A stretch of DNA of 6,199 nucleotides, from positions 1 through 6,199 of the forward strand of contig DATIFQ010000097.1 in assembly GCA_035455185.1 (NCBI GenBank), given 5' to 3'. Shown piece by piece: positions 1-5,193 of the stretch. The number at the start of each line of letters is the position of its first letter. The stretch's first letter is position 1. The notes under the pieces were generated by a model. That model was given only the letters and a program-made list of their open reading frames with translations, ran no database searches and had not been told where the DNA came from. The stretch is from JAEHDI01 sp035455185. GTDB taxonomy: Bacteria > Acidobacteriota > Terriglobia > Bryobacterales > Bryobacteraceae. The position numbers were made by a program, and so were the translations under genes.

Positions 1-134
1 ACGGCAAGTCCCCGGTCATGGGCATCGACGTCTGGGAGCACGCCTACTACCTGAAGTATCAGAACCGCCGCGCCGAATACATCGCCGCCTGGTGGAACGT
101 CGTCAACTGGAAAGAAATCGAAAAGCGCTTCTGA
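1..134 (+). CDS. Fe/Mn superoxide dismutase, C-terminal part
   Basis: This is the last 43 residues of an iron/manganese superoxide dismutase, cut by the window start; the frame begins at base 3 and ends at TGA 132-134. The enzyme converts superoxide to hydrogen peroxide and oxygen. The fragment contains GIDVWEHAYYLKYQN, the family signature, in which the Asp and His of DVWEH are two of the four metal ligands. The end, AAWWNVVNWKEIEKRF, is the usual C-terminus of the family. Whether the metal is Fe or Mn cannot be decided because the N-terminal and central parts are missing. The stop codon is also the first TGA of a TGATAGC-TGACGGC-TGATCGC heptad run that continues downstream. No clear terminator with a T-tract follows. 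Confidence 0.95.
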   Translation, partial: GKSPVMGIDVWEHAYYLKYQNRRAEYIAAWWNVVNWKEIEKRF

Positions 135-170
135 TAGCTGACGGCTGATCGCTAACTAACAGCTGACGCA
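132..170 (+). repeat. Heptad repeat cluster 1 (TGANNGC), after superoxide dismutase
   Basis: Units are TGATAGC (132-138), TGACGGC (139-145), TGATCGC (146-152), a 4-base slip TAAC, TAACAGC (157-163) and TGACGCA (164-170). The first unit overlaps the superoxide dismutase stop codon. The same degenerate heptad, in the same orientation, recurs at 297-331, 4560-4580 and 5194-5221. It resembles in kind the short tandemly repeated heptanucleotides described in cyanobacteria, but this is an analogy, not an identification. Confidence 0.7.
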
Positions 171-178
171 GGGAGCGG
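167..178 (+). repeat. 12-bp direct repeat CGCAGGGAGCGG, copy 1
   Basis: CGCAGGGAGCGG at 167-178 recurs exactly at 243-254, 76 bp further on. GGAGC (172-176) can also pair with GCTCC (188-192) across an 11-base loop, followed by a pyrimidine-rich stretch. This is a weak candidate for the end of the superoxide dismutase transcript. Confidence 0.5.
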
Positions 179-242
179 CCTCTCTTTGCTCCTCTGCTTC
201 TTCCGCGTCCTGTGTGGTGAATCAGGTCTTTCCGAGCCCCAC

Positions 243-254
243 CGCAGGGAGCGG
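243..254 (+). repeat. 12-bp direct repeat CGCAGGGAGCGG, copy 2
   Basis: Exact second copy of the 12-mer at 167-178. Here it sits inside a small perfect inverted repeat, ACCGC-AGGGA-GCGGT (241-255). The 208-bp gap between superoxide dismutase and the sensor kinase (135-342) otherwise holds only the heptad clusters and no credible open reading frame. Confidence 0.5.
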
Positions 255-296
255 TCAACAAAACCCGCGACCACGCCCCCGCGCGCGAGCCGTCGG

Positions 297-331
297 TGAT
301 AGCTGACACCTGAAAGCCGATAGCTGTATCC
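297..331 (+). repeat. Heptad repeat cluster 2, abutting the sensor kinase start
   Basis: Five consecutive 7-base units: TGATAGC, TGACACC, TGAAAGC, CGATAGC, TGTATCC, then a degenerate TAAATAGC (332-339). The array ends four bases before the kinase ATG at 343, so it occupies the place where a promoter and ribosome binding site would be expected. Confidence 0.7.
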
Positions 332-332
332 T
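303..332 (+). promoter_or_regulatory. Possible promoter of the sensor kinase inside the heptad array
   Basis: CTGACA (303-308, five of six matches to TTGACA) and TATCCT (327-332, a partial match to TATAAT) are 18 bases apart. Transcription would then start around 339, only a few bases before ATG 343, giving a nearly leaderless message. This would fit the absence of a Shine-Dalgarno sequence. The repeat itself creates CTGACA-like hexamers, so a chance match is quite possible. Confidence 0.22.
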
Positions 333-342
333 AAATAGCGTC

Positions 343-2367
343 ATGAGACGGAAGCGCGGGAGTCCGTCGTCACAGTACGGCAGCAAGCGGGCCGAGGACT
401 TGCGGTCCAAAGAGATGGAACGGACTGGCGCGTTGCTCGAGCTCTACATGAAGGCACCCCAACTGACCGACCAGCAGATCTGCGAGTGCGCCCTCGAAGA
501 GGCCGTAAAGCTCACCGATAGCGAAGTCGGCTACCTCCACGAGTTGAGCGTCGATCAGACCGTGCTCACTCTCTCGACCTGGAACGAGGAGGCCCGCAAG
601 CAATGCTCCGCAACCCACACCGACCACTACCCCTTGTCGGAGGCCGGTATCTGGGCGGATTGCGTGCGCCTGGGGCGGCCGGTGGTCCATAACGATTACC
701 CCGCGATCGAACACAAAAAAGGTCTTCCGGACGGACACGTGCAAGTCTCAAGGCACCTGAGTCTGCCCGTGATGGAGAACGGCCGGATCAGTTTCGTCCT
801 CGGAGTCGGCAACAAGCAGGCCGGCTACAACGCGGATGACATCATCCAGTTGCAGCAGATCTCTAGTGAATTGCACAAGATCATGGTGCGGCGGCGGGCC
901 GAGCGGGCGCTCCGGGCTTCGGAAACCCGATACCGGGTTGTGGCCGATAACACCTACGACTGGGAGTTCTGGCTGGACCCCGACGGCAGATTCATCTACT
1001 CGTCTCCCTCCTGCGAGCGGATCACCGGCTACAGTGCGGCTGAATTCGAGGCTGATCCCGGCCTCCTCGTGCGCCTGATCCATCCGGATGACCGTCCGCG
1101 ATTTGAAGCACATCAGAGGAAGGTTTGCGTCGACCGGGTCGTGGCCGAGGAGGAGTTCCGCATTGTTCGCGCAGATGGCGCCGTGGGATGGATCGGCCAT
1201 CTGTGCGGTCCGGTTTTTGACGAAGCCGGACACTTTCTCGGGGTCCGCGGCAGCAACCGCGACATCAGCGAGCGAAAGCTCGCGGAGGAGACGCTGCGCA
1301 GGAGCGAGGAGCGGTACGGCACGCTCGTGCGAAGCTCACCCTACTGCATTCACGAGATTGATCGCCAGGGACGGCTGACCTCGATGAACCCTGCCGGCCT
1401 GGCGATGATGGGCGTCCGGGACGAGTGCGCGATCGTCGGAATGCCCTACCTCGACGCCGTGGCGGATGAGGATCGGGGGCGGATCGGCCAACTGCTTCAG
1501 GCTGCGCTCGAGGAGGGGCAGCGGTCGGAATTCGAATTCAGGGCCGGGAACGGGCTCTATTTCGCATCCTCCTTCGTGCCCATCAGGGACGCGGAGGGCG
1601 CGGTGATCCGCGTCATGGGTCTGACCCAGGACATTACCGCCCGCAAGAAGGCGGAGGCGAGTTTGCTCGACTACCAGGAACGGCTCCGCTGCTTGACGTC
1701 CGAATTGTCGCGGGCTGAGCAGCAGGAGCGGCGCCGCGTAGCGGGCTTGCTGCACGATGACGTGATACAGGCGCTGGCTTTGTCCCGGATCAGGCTATCG
1801 GAATTGCGCCAATCACTCGTCGCGGAGCAGCAAGGGTTGCTGGACCGTACCCGCGAGCTGGTTGAGGACGCGATCCATGGCACTCGCTCGCTGATGTCCC
1901 AGCTCAGCCCGCCGATCTTGCACGAACTGGGCCTGGACCCCGCGCTCGACTGGCTCACCGAGCAGATCGCCGGGAGGGAGAAACTCGCCTGGCGGTTTGT
2001 CAGCGACGGGCAGCCCAAACTTCTGGATGACGACGGAAAAGTCCTTTTGTTCACCGCCGCGCGGGAACTCCTGCTGAACGTCGTCAAGCACGCCAGGGCG
2101 GCCCAGGTAACGGTGCGCTCCAGCCGGGAAAACAGCGCGATTCAGATCTCTGTCGAGGACGACGGTGTCGGCTTCGACACCCGGTTCAAGAGCCGCTGTT
2201 GCGGCGAGAGCGGGGGCTTCGGTCTTTTCAGCATCCGGGAGCGTCTGGGGTACCTCGGGGGCTGCTGCGAGATCCACTCCGAACCGGGTAAAGGCACGCG
2301 CGCGGTCCTGGCGCTGCCTCTCAAGCAGGATGGCGCACATGAAGATTCGCATCATACTGGCGGATGA
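343..2367 (+). CDS. GAF-PAS-PAS sensor histidine kinase (HisKA_3 type)
   Basis: A 674-residue sensor kinase of two-component signalling. No membrane segment is visible, so it is probably cytoplasmic. Domains in order: a GAF domain (about 29-180; motifs HNDY, KGLPDGHV and VGVGNK), PAS 1 with its PAC segment (about 197-313, ending RDISER), PAS 2 (about 325-435, ending QDITAR), a HisKA_3 dimerisation/phosphoacceptor domain with RRVAGLLHDD (phospho-acceptor His471), and an HATPase_c domain with E575 and N579 in the N box, DDGVGFD (606-612), GGFGLFSIRERL (from 624) and SEPGKGT. It autophosphorylates and passes the phosphate to a response regulator, almost surely the one encoded directly downstream, whose start lies inside this gene. 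ATG 343 has no Shine-Dalgarno sequence; M25 (base 415) is an alternative start that would keep all domains. Vicinal cysteines C619-C620 and C641-C642 flank the ATP lid, which is unusual. The ligand is unknown. Confidence 0.95.
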   Translation: MRRKRGSPSSQYGSKRAEDLRSKEMERTGALLELYMKAPQLTDQQICECALEEAVKLTDSEVGYLHELSVDQTVLTLSTWNEEARKQCSATHTDHYPLSEAGIWADCVRLGRPVVHNDYPAIEHKKGLPDGHVQVSRHLSLPVMENGRISFVLGVGNKQAGYNADDIIQLQQISSELHKIMVRRRAERALRASETRYRVVADNTYDWEFWLDPDGRFIYSSPSCERITGYSAAEFEADPGLLVRLIHPDDRPRFEAHQRKVCVDRVVAEEEFRIVRADGAVGWIGHLCGPVFDEAGHFLGVRGSNRDISERKLAEETLRRSEERYGTLVRSSPYCIHEIDRQGRLTSMNPAGLAMMGVRDECAIVGMPYLDAVADEDRGRIGQLLQAALEEGQRSEFEFRAGNGLYFASSFVPIRDAEGAVIRVMGLTQDITARKKAEASLLDYQERLRCLTSELSRAEQQERRRVAGLLHDDVIQALALSRIRLSELRQSLVAEQQGLLDRTRELVEDAIHGTRSLMSQLSPPILHELGLDPALDWLTEQIAGREKLAWRFVSDGQPKLLDDDGKVLLFTAARELLLNVVKHARAAQVTVRSSRENSAIQISVEDDGVGFDTRFKSRCCGESGGFGLFSIRERLGYLGGCCEIHSEPGKGTRAVLALPLKQDGAHEDSHHTGG

Positions 2368-2986
2368 TCACCGCATCATCCGGGATGGCATCCGGGTCCT
2401 GCTCGCCGGCCTCGACGGCATGGAAGTGATCGCCGACGTGGGCGATGGACGCACCGCCGTGAAGCTGGCCGCTGAGCTCAAGCCGGACGTGATCGTCATG
2501 GACATCGGCATGCCGGATCTGAACGGCATGGAAGCGACGCGCCAGATCAAGGCGCAGGATCCTGGCGTGCAGGTAATCGCACTCTCCATGCATCGCGACG
2601 TGCGGTTCGTTTCCGAAATGCTGCGTGCCGGCGCCTCCGGCTACCTTCTCAAGGAGGCGGCCTTCGAGGAACTGGCCCGCGCCATCCAGGCCGTGACCAG
2701 GCACGAAACCTACCTCAGTCCCAGCATCAGCGGCGTGGTCGTCCAGGACTATGTGAGCCGGCTTGGCGAGGCTCGGCCGGCGGGATCGGCCGCCCTGACG
2801 CCGCGGGAACGCGAGGTGCTTCAGTTGATCTCGGAAGGCCACAGCAGCAAGGAGATCGCCTTCCGCCTGCACGTGAGCCTGAAGACCGTGGAGACGCACC
2901 GGCACCAGATCATGAGCAAGCTGGGCCTCCGCAGCGTGGCCGAGCTCACCAAGTACGCCCTGCGCGAGGGGCTCACCGCGTTGTAG
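2339..2986 (+). CDS. NarL/FixJ-family response regulator
   Basis: A 215-residue DNA-binding response regulator. The receiver domain (about 3-120) has the acidic pair D9-D10 in ILADDHR, the phosphoacceptor D55 in DVIVMDIGMPDLNG, S83 at the switch Thr/Ser position (VIALSMH) and K105 in GYLLKEA, all key residues of an active receiver. A LuxR-type helix-turn-helix follows (about 153-212: LTPREREVLQLISEG, then SSKEIAFRLHVSLKTVETH). ATG 2339 is chosen because AGGA (2327-2330) lies eight bases upstream; ATG 2330 in the same frame would overlap that site. The gene overlaps the kinase end by 29 bp, which implies translational coupling and that the two are cognate partners. HisKA_3 kinases typically pair with NarL-type regulators, as here. 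Target genes are unknown. Confidence 0.95.
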   Translation: MKIRIILADDHRIIRDGIRVLLAGLDGMEVIADVGDGRTAVKLAAELKPDVIVMDIGMPDLNGMEATRQIKAQDPGVQVIALSMHRDVRFVSEMLRAGASGYLLKEAAFEELARAIQAVTRHETYLSPSISGVVVQDYVSRLGEARPAGSAALTPREREVLQLISEGHSSKEIAFRLHVSLKTVETHRHQIMSKLGLRSVAELTKYALREGLTAL

Positions 2987-3019
2987 CGAGTCCGCGCAAC
3001 CCATCTCAGGATTTTCGCA

Positions 3020-3034
3020 CCCCCGGATCGGGGG
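3020..3034 (+). terminator. GC hairpin after the two-component operon
   Basis: CCCCCG-GAT-CGGGGG forms a perfect 6-bp stem with a 3-base loop, 34 bases after the response regulator stop. No T-tract follows, so it is not a classical intrinsic terminator; it may stabilise the 3' end or help a factor-dependent stop. An overlapping alternative stem using GGGGATCTCCC is also possible. Confidence 0.35.
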
Positions 3035-3227
3035 ATCTCCCGATGCGCACCGGGACTACCGTGTGTCAATTTGGTGGTGCGGGTCCGTGGGAGGCCAAGA
3101 AACACCAGGAAGCAAATCGGCTGGGAAACCGAATTTGGGTTCTGGGGGAGGCGGTGGAGGATGTGGATGTCCCTTGATCTGGGCGGAGGCTGCGCGATCA
3201 TCCACACGCCGTAGCTGGGTACGCAAC

Positions 3228-3251
3228 GGGGGTGGCCGGAGAACCACCCCC
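3228..3251 (+). other. Perfect 8-bp hairpin GGGGGTGG/CCACCCCC
   Basis: GGGGGTGG (3228-3235) pairs fully with CCACCCCC (3244-3251) across the 8-base loop CCGGAGAA. It lies about 40 bases upstream of the TATAAT box of the next gene and has no T-tract on either side. It may be an operator-like palindrome, a factor-dependent terminator element or part of an RNA; the sequence does not decide. Confidence 0.4.
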
Positions 3252-3289
3252 ACGCCGCCGGGAAGCAGCCCTTCCACACACCATTCGGG

Positions 3290-3295
3290 TATAAT
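3290..3295 (+). promoter_or_regulatory. TATAAT -10 box for the small conserved gene
   Basis: TATAAT is a perfect -10 consensus, preceded by GGG, so the extended -10 TGN is absent. It stands 36 bases before ATG 3332 and would give a leader of about 30 bases that contains the ribosome binding site. No good -35 hexamer lies 16-18 bases upstream, so the promoter would be weak or activator-dependent. Confidence 0.45.
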
Positions 3296-3316
3296 CGTCC
3301 CACGCCTTTTCCTTGA

Positions 3317-3322
3317 GGGAGG
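3317..3322 (+). promoter_or_regulatory. Strong Shine-Dalgarno site GGGAGG
   Basis: GGGAGG ends nine bases before ATG 3332. It supports that start over the in-frame ATG at 3338 and is the best ribosome binding site in the window, suggesting efficient translation of the small conserved protein. Confidence 0.7.
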
Positions 3323-3331
3323 AAAACCCAA

Positions 3332-3649
3332 ATGCGAATGTTGCTGAGAGTATCGATTCCCGTGGAGGCAGGAAATGCCGCTGCCAAGGCCGGAACCCTG
3401 GGTTCCACTGTCGAACAAATTGTAGCCAATCTCAAACCGGAAGCTGCCTATTTCTTCGCGGACGACAGCGGCCAACGGTCGGGCTCCATCGTGTTCGACA
3501 TGAAGGACACATCAGAGATTCCAGCGGTCGCTGAGCCCTGGTTTCTCGCGTTCAACGCAAAAGTCTCGTTGCGGCCGATCATGAACCCACAAGATCTTGC
3601 CAAGGCCGGTCCATCGATTGGCAAGGCTGCTAAGCAATACGGAAAGTAG
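3332..3649 (+). CDS. Conserved small protein of unknown function (105 aa)
   Basis: I recognise this as the type of small conserved bacterial protein beginning M-R-M-L-x-x-V-S-I-P-V-E-A-G-N, with a central block KPEAAYFFADD-(x5)-SGSIVFDMKD and then IPAVAEPWF. No function is established that I can name. The pattern suggests beta 1 (2-9), an alpha helix (12-34), two strands (37-44 and 50-57), a helix (63-75), a strand (76-84) and a short Lys/Ala-rich tail. This would fit a ferredoxin-like dimeric alpha/beta-barrel fold (inference only). There is no signal peptide, membrane segment or cysteine. The start is fixed by GGGAGG nine bases upstream, and the gene probably has its own promoter (TATAAT 3290-3295). 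It appears monocistronic: paired hairpins lie between it and the acetyltransferase gene. An enzymatic role is not supported by any visible catalytic motif. Confidence 0.85.
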   Translation: MRMLLRVSIPVEAGNAAAKAGTLGSTVEQIVANLKPEAAYFFADDSGQRSGSIVFDMKDTSEIPAVAEPWFLAFNAKVSLRPIMNPQDLAKAGPSIGKAAKQYGK

Positions 3650-3654
3650 ACGTG

Positions 3655-3699
3655 GGACAGGCCTACTCTGTCCTGCGCCGATTTTGCGAGCGGACAGAG
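3655..3699 (+). terminator. Two mutually exclusive hairpins after the small conserved gene
   Basis: GGACAG (3655-3660) pairs with CTGTCC (3668-3673) over a 7-base loop, with a short ATTTTG stretch a few bases later. The same strand, as CTCTGTCC (3666-3673), can instead pair perfectly over 8 bp with GGACAGAG (3692-3699). The set could be a transcription end or an attenuator-like switch before the acetyltransferase gene. Confidence 0.35.
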
Positions 3700-3724
3700 C
3701 AGCCTCTCACCCATTTCCATTCCG

Positions 3725-3751
3725 TTGCCGCTACCATCCGGGCCGTATACC
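3725..3751 (+). promoter_or_regulatory. Possible weak promoter of the acetyltransferase gene
   Basis: TTGCCG (3725-3730) and TATACC (3746-3751) are 15 bases apart and would start transcription around 3758, six bases before ATG 3764. No Shine-Dalgarno sequence precedes that ATG, so a near-leaderless message is conceivable. Spacing and hexamer matches are poor. Confidence 0.2.
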
Positions 3752-3763
3752 ATACCAGACGCA

Positions 3764-4576
3764 ATGCTCTTTTCTGACCTCGCACTCGCGAGACGTTTGG
3801 AGCGTGCGGAAGGGCACGCGTGCGTTCAATTCGCGGAAGCACGGCGTCGTCTGTTCCCCGACAGCGGGGCCGAGTGGATAGAATGCGCCGGGGCGTACGC
3901 AATCTTCGATGGCATCGACTCTCCTGTCACTCAGAGTTTCGGACTCGGCATATTCGAGGAGCTGAGCGCGGACTCGCTGGATGTGATCGAGCGTTTCTTT
4001 GTGAGCCACGGGGCGCCGGTGCTTCATGAGGTGAGTCCTCTCGCGGGGGTCGCCGCGCTGGGCTTGCTCTGTGCGCGCAACTACAGGCCGATCGAAATCA
4101 GCAACGTCTTGTATCAGCCTGTTGAGAAGCCCGCGGCGGACCACTCGGGCAATATCACCGTGCGGGTAATCGGTCCCCAAGAAGCTCGACTCTGGGCGGA
4201 CATAGGCGCGAGGGGCTGGGCATACGAACATCCGGAACTCCTCGACTTTCTTCTGCAACTCGCCCCTATTTCCGCGGCGCGCCGGCATAGTGTGTGCTTC
4301 CTCGGCGAGGTGGATGGCAAACCGGGCGCCGCTGGCGTGCTGTGCATGCATAACGGAGTTGCGCTGTTTGGCGGCTCGGCTACCATTCCGGAGCTGCGGC
4401 GTCGCGGTCTGCAAGCGGCGCTCCTTCATGGGCGCATGCGCTACGCCTTTGACCATGGCTGCGATTTGGCGATGATGGTCGCCGCGGCTGGCAGCGATTC
4501 CCAGCGCAACGCCGAGCGTAAAGGGTTCCGGATCGCCTACACACGCACCAAGTGGCGGCTGATCGCTGACCGCTGA
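3764..4576 (+). CDS. GNAT-family N-acetyltransferase-like protein
   Basis: A 270-residue protein whose C-terminal half (about 130-265) has GNAT features: a strand ending GGSATIPELR, the acetyl-CoA pyrophosphate-binding loop R213-R-G-L-Q-A-A (RRxGxxxAL pattern) and the motif-B block SDSQRNAERKGFRIAY, where N249 and GF are typical. The N-terminal half (1-125) may be a second, degenerate GNAT-like fold without a recognisable CoA loop. Members transfer an acetyl group from acetyl-CoA to an amine; the acceptor here is unknown. ATG 3764 (MLFSDLALARRLERAEG) is preferred over TTG 3725, whose extra 13 residues are Pro-rich and look non-coding; neither has a clear ribosome binding site. The last codons and the stop (LIADR-stop) are made of heptad repeat DNA, so the native C-terminus may have been altered by repeat insertion. 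The gene converges on OsmC, with 18 bp between the stop codons. Confidence 0.88.
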   Translation: MLFSDLALARRLERAEGHACVQFAEARRRLFPDSGAEWIECAGAYAIFDGIDSPVTQSFGLGIFEELSADSLDVIERFFVSHGAPVLHEVSPLAGVAALGLLCARNYRPIEISNVLYQPVEKPAADHSGNITVRVIGPQEARLWADIGARGWAYEHPELLDFLLQLAPISAARRHSVCFLGEVDGKPGAAGVLCMHNGVALFGGSATIPELRRRGLQAALLHGRMRYAFDHGCDLAMMVAAAGSDSQRNAERKGFRIAYTRTKWRLIADR

Positions 4577-4580
4577 TAGC
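4560..4580 (+). repeat. Heptad repeat cluster 3, forming the acetyltransferase 3' end
   Basis: Three perfect-period units, TGATCGC (4560-4566), TGACCGC (4567-4573) and TGATAGC (4574-4580). Their TGA triplets lie in three different reading frames, and the third is the stop codon of the acetyltransferase gene. Confidence 0.7.
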
Positions 4581-4595
4581 TTCCAGCGAATCAGC
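4572..4595. terminator. Inverted repeat between converging genes
   Basis: GCTGAT (4572-4577) pairs with ATCAGC (4590-4595) over a 12-base loop. The stems include the acetyltransferase stop codon on one side and touch the OsmC stop codon on the other. A bidirectional terminator would fit the convergent arrangement, but there is no T-tract on either strand. Confidence 0.25.
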
Positions 4596-5095
4596 TAATC
4601 CACATCGACCGTCAGGCGCGGCCCATTGCGAAGTGTCTGATAGACGACGCAATGTCGCTCGGTCAGCTCCAGTAACTTCTGGCGTTCCTCCCGGGAAGCG
4701 TCGGTATCGAGAGAGATGCGAAGGCGGATCTCGCGGAAGCCCACCGGCACGTCTTTGGCGACGCCGAGAGTCCCTCGAAAGTCGAGGTCCCCCTCGGCCC
4801 TAAGATGTCCGCCGCGCAGTTCGAGTCCTAACGAAGTCGCCACGGCTGACAAAGTCACACCGGCGCAGGCGACCAGCGCTTCGAGGAGCATGTCGCCAGA
4901 GCAGGCTTCCTGGCCGCTGCCCCCGGTGGCCGGATGCAGGCCCGCTTCGACCAGGCCGCCGAAGGTCTCGACACGGCAGGAGACGCCTTCACCCAGCCAG
5001 CCTTCAGCCGTGAGTGTGACGACCGCGGCTTTGGGATCTTCCCGATATCGTTGCTTCAAGGGCGCCTGGAGCGCGCGCAATTCTTCCCTCTTCAT
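4595..5095 (-). CDS. OsmC/Ohr-superfamily protein
   Basis: A 166-residue OsmC-like protein. Superfamily members such as OsmC and Ohr are thiol-dependent peroxidases that reduce organic hydroperoxides in the cytoplasm. The hallmarks are seen: a strand-rich N-terminal part (VVTLTAEGWLGEGVSCRVETFGG with Trp33), a central helix CSGDMLLEALVACAGVTLSAVA with C77, and a second conserved cysteine C149 in LLELTERHCVVYQTL, matching the usual pair of reactive cysteines. C40 and C65 are additional. The first 20 residues (MKREELRALQAPLKQRYRED) extend the roughly 140-residue core and occur in some OsmC-family subgroups. The start at 5095 is preferred because the open frame upstream runs through repeat DNA (CACGAAGG units) and the opposite-strand DinB gene. 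A GGGG run just before the ATG is a weak ribosome binding site. The gene is divergent from dinB and convergent with the acetyltransferase gene. Substrate specificity is not assignable. Confidence 0.92.
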   Translation of the reverse strand: MKREELRALQAPLKQRYREDPKAAVVTLTAEGWLGEGVSCRVETFGGLVEAGLHPATGGSGQEACSGDMLLEALVACAGVTLSAVATSLGLELRGGHLRAEGDLDFRGTLGVAKDVPVGFREIRLRISLDTDASREERQKLLELTERHCVVYQTLRNGPRLTVDVD

Positions 5096-5113
5096 GACCC
5101 CATTCTCGCTTAG

Positions 5114-5128
5114 TGGGGCGGCTCCCCA
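5114..5128 (-). promoter_or_regulatory. Small hairpin in the OsmC leader
   Basis: TGGGG and CCCCA pair perfectly over a 5-base loop about 19 bases upstream of the OsmC start codon. A second GGGG lies directly before the ATG and could compete for the CCCC arm. An effect on translation is only a possibility. Confidence 0.2.
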
Positions 5129-5131
5129 TTT

Positions 5132-5166
5132 CTTCTTCTCGTTCTTCGTGCCTTCGTGGTGAAATC
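5132..5166 (-). repeat. CACGAAGG-type degenerate intergenic repeat
   Basis: On the minus strand the sequence reads TTTCACCACGAAGGCACGAA followed by GAACGAGAAGAAG, a purine-rich run built from CACGAAG units. Read in two frames it gives peptides such as HHEGTKNEKKK and RRHEEREEEM. I recall such strings as common artefacts of an intergenic repeat in many GC-rich bacteria. It lies in the 166-bp gap between the divergent OsmC and DinB genes. Confidence 0.5.
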
Positions 5167-5193
5167 TGAACCGCGCGCATGAGCAAGCGGAGC

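Larger units (their letters stand above)
2987..3331. other. 345-bp gene-free region, G-rich and hairpin-rich
   Basis: No convincing protein-coding gene lies between the response regulator and the small conserved gene. Open frames here give low-complexity Gly/Pro/Arg-rich products without recognisable domains. Visible content: a GC hairpin at 3020-3034, a G-rich tract on the plus strand around 3137-3160 (runs GGG, GGGGG, GG, GG, GG), a perfect 8-bp hairpin at 3228-3251, a TATAAT box at 3290-3295 and a strong ribosome binding site at 3317-3322. A small RNA or a long regulatory leader cannot be excluded. Confidence 0.6.

Noticed and set aside
748..1233. Long minus-strand open frames opposite the sensor kinase
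   Set aside because: They are antisense shadows caused by GC-rich codon use; no domain or ribosome binding site, and the plus strand encodes a clear multidomain kinase.
2165..2338. Longer response regulator starting at 2165
   Set aside because: The extra residues are Ser/Ala/Arg-rich, overlap the kinase ATP-binding domain and precede the canonical receiver start MKIRIILADDH, which has its own Shine-Dalgarno site.
3063..3347. 94-codon plus-strand open frame in the gene-free region
   Set aside because: The product is Gly/Ser/Pro-rich low complexity with no ribosome binding site and it runs over the start of the small conserved gene; best explained by G-rich non-coding DNA.
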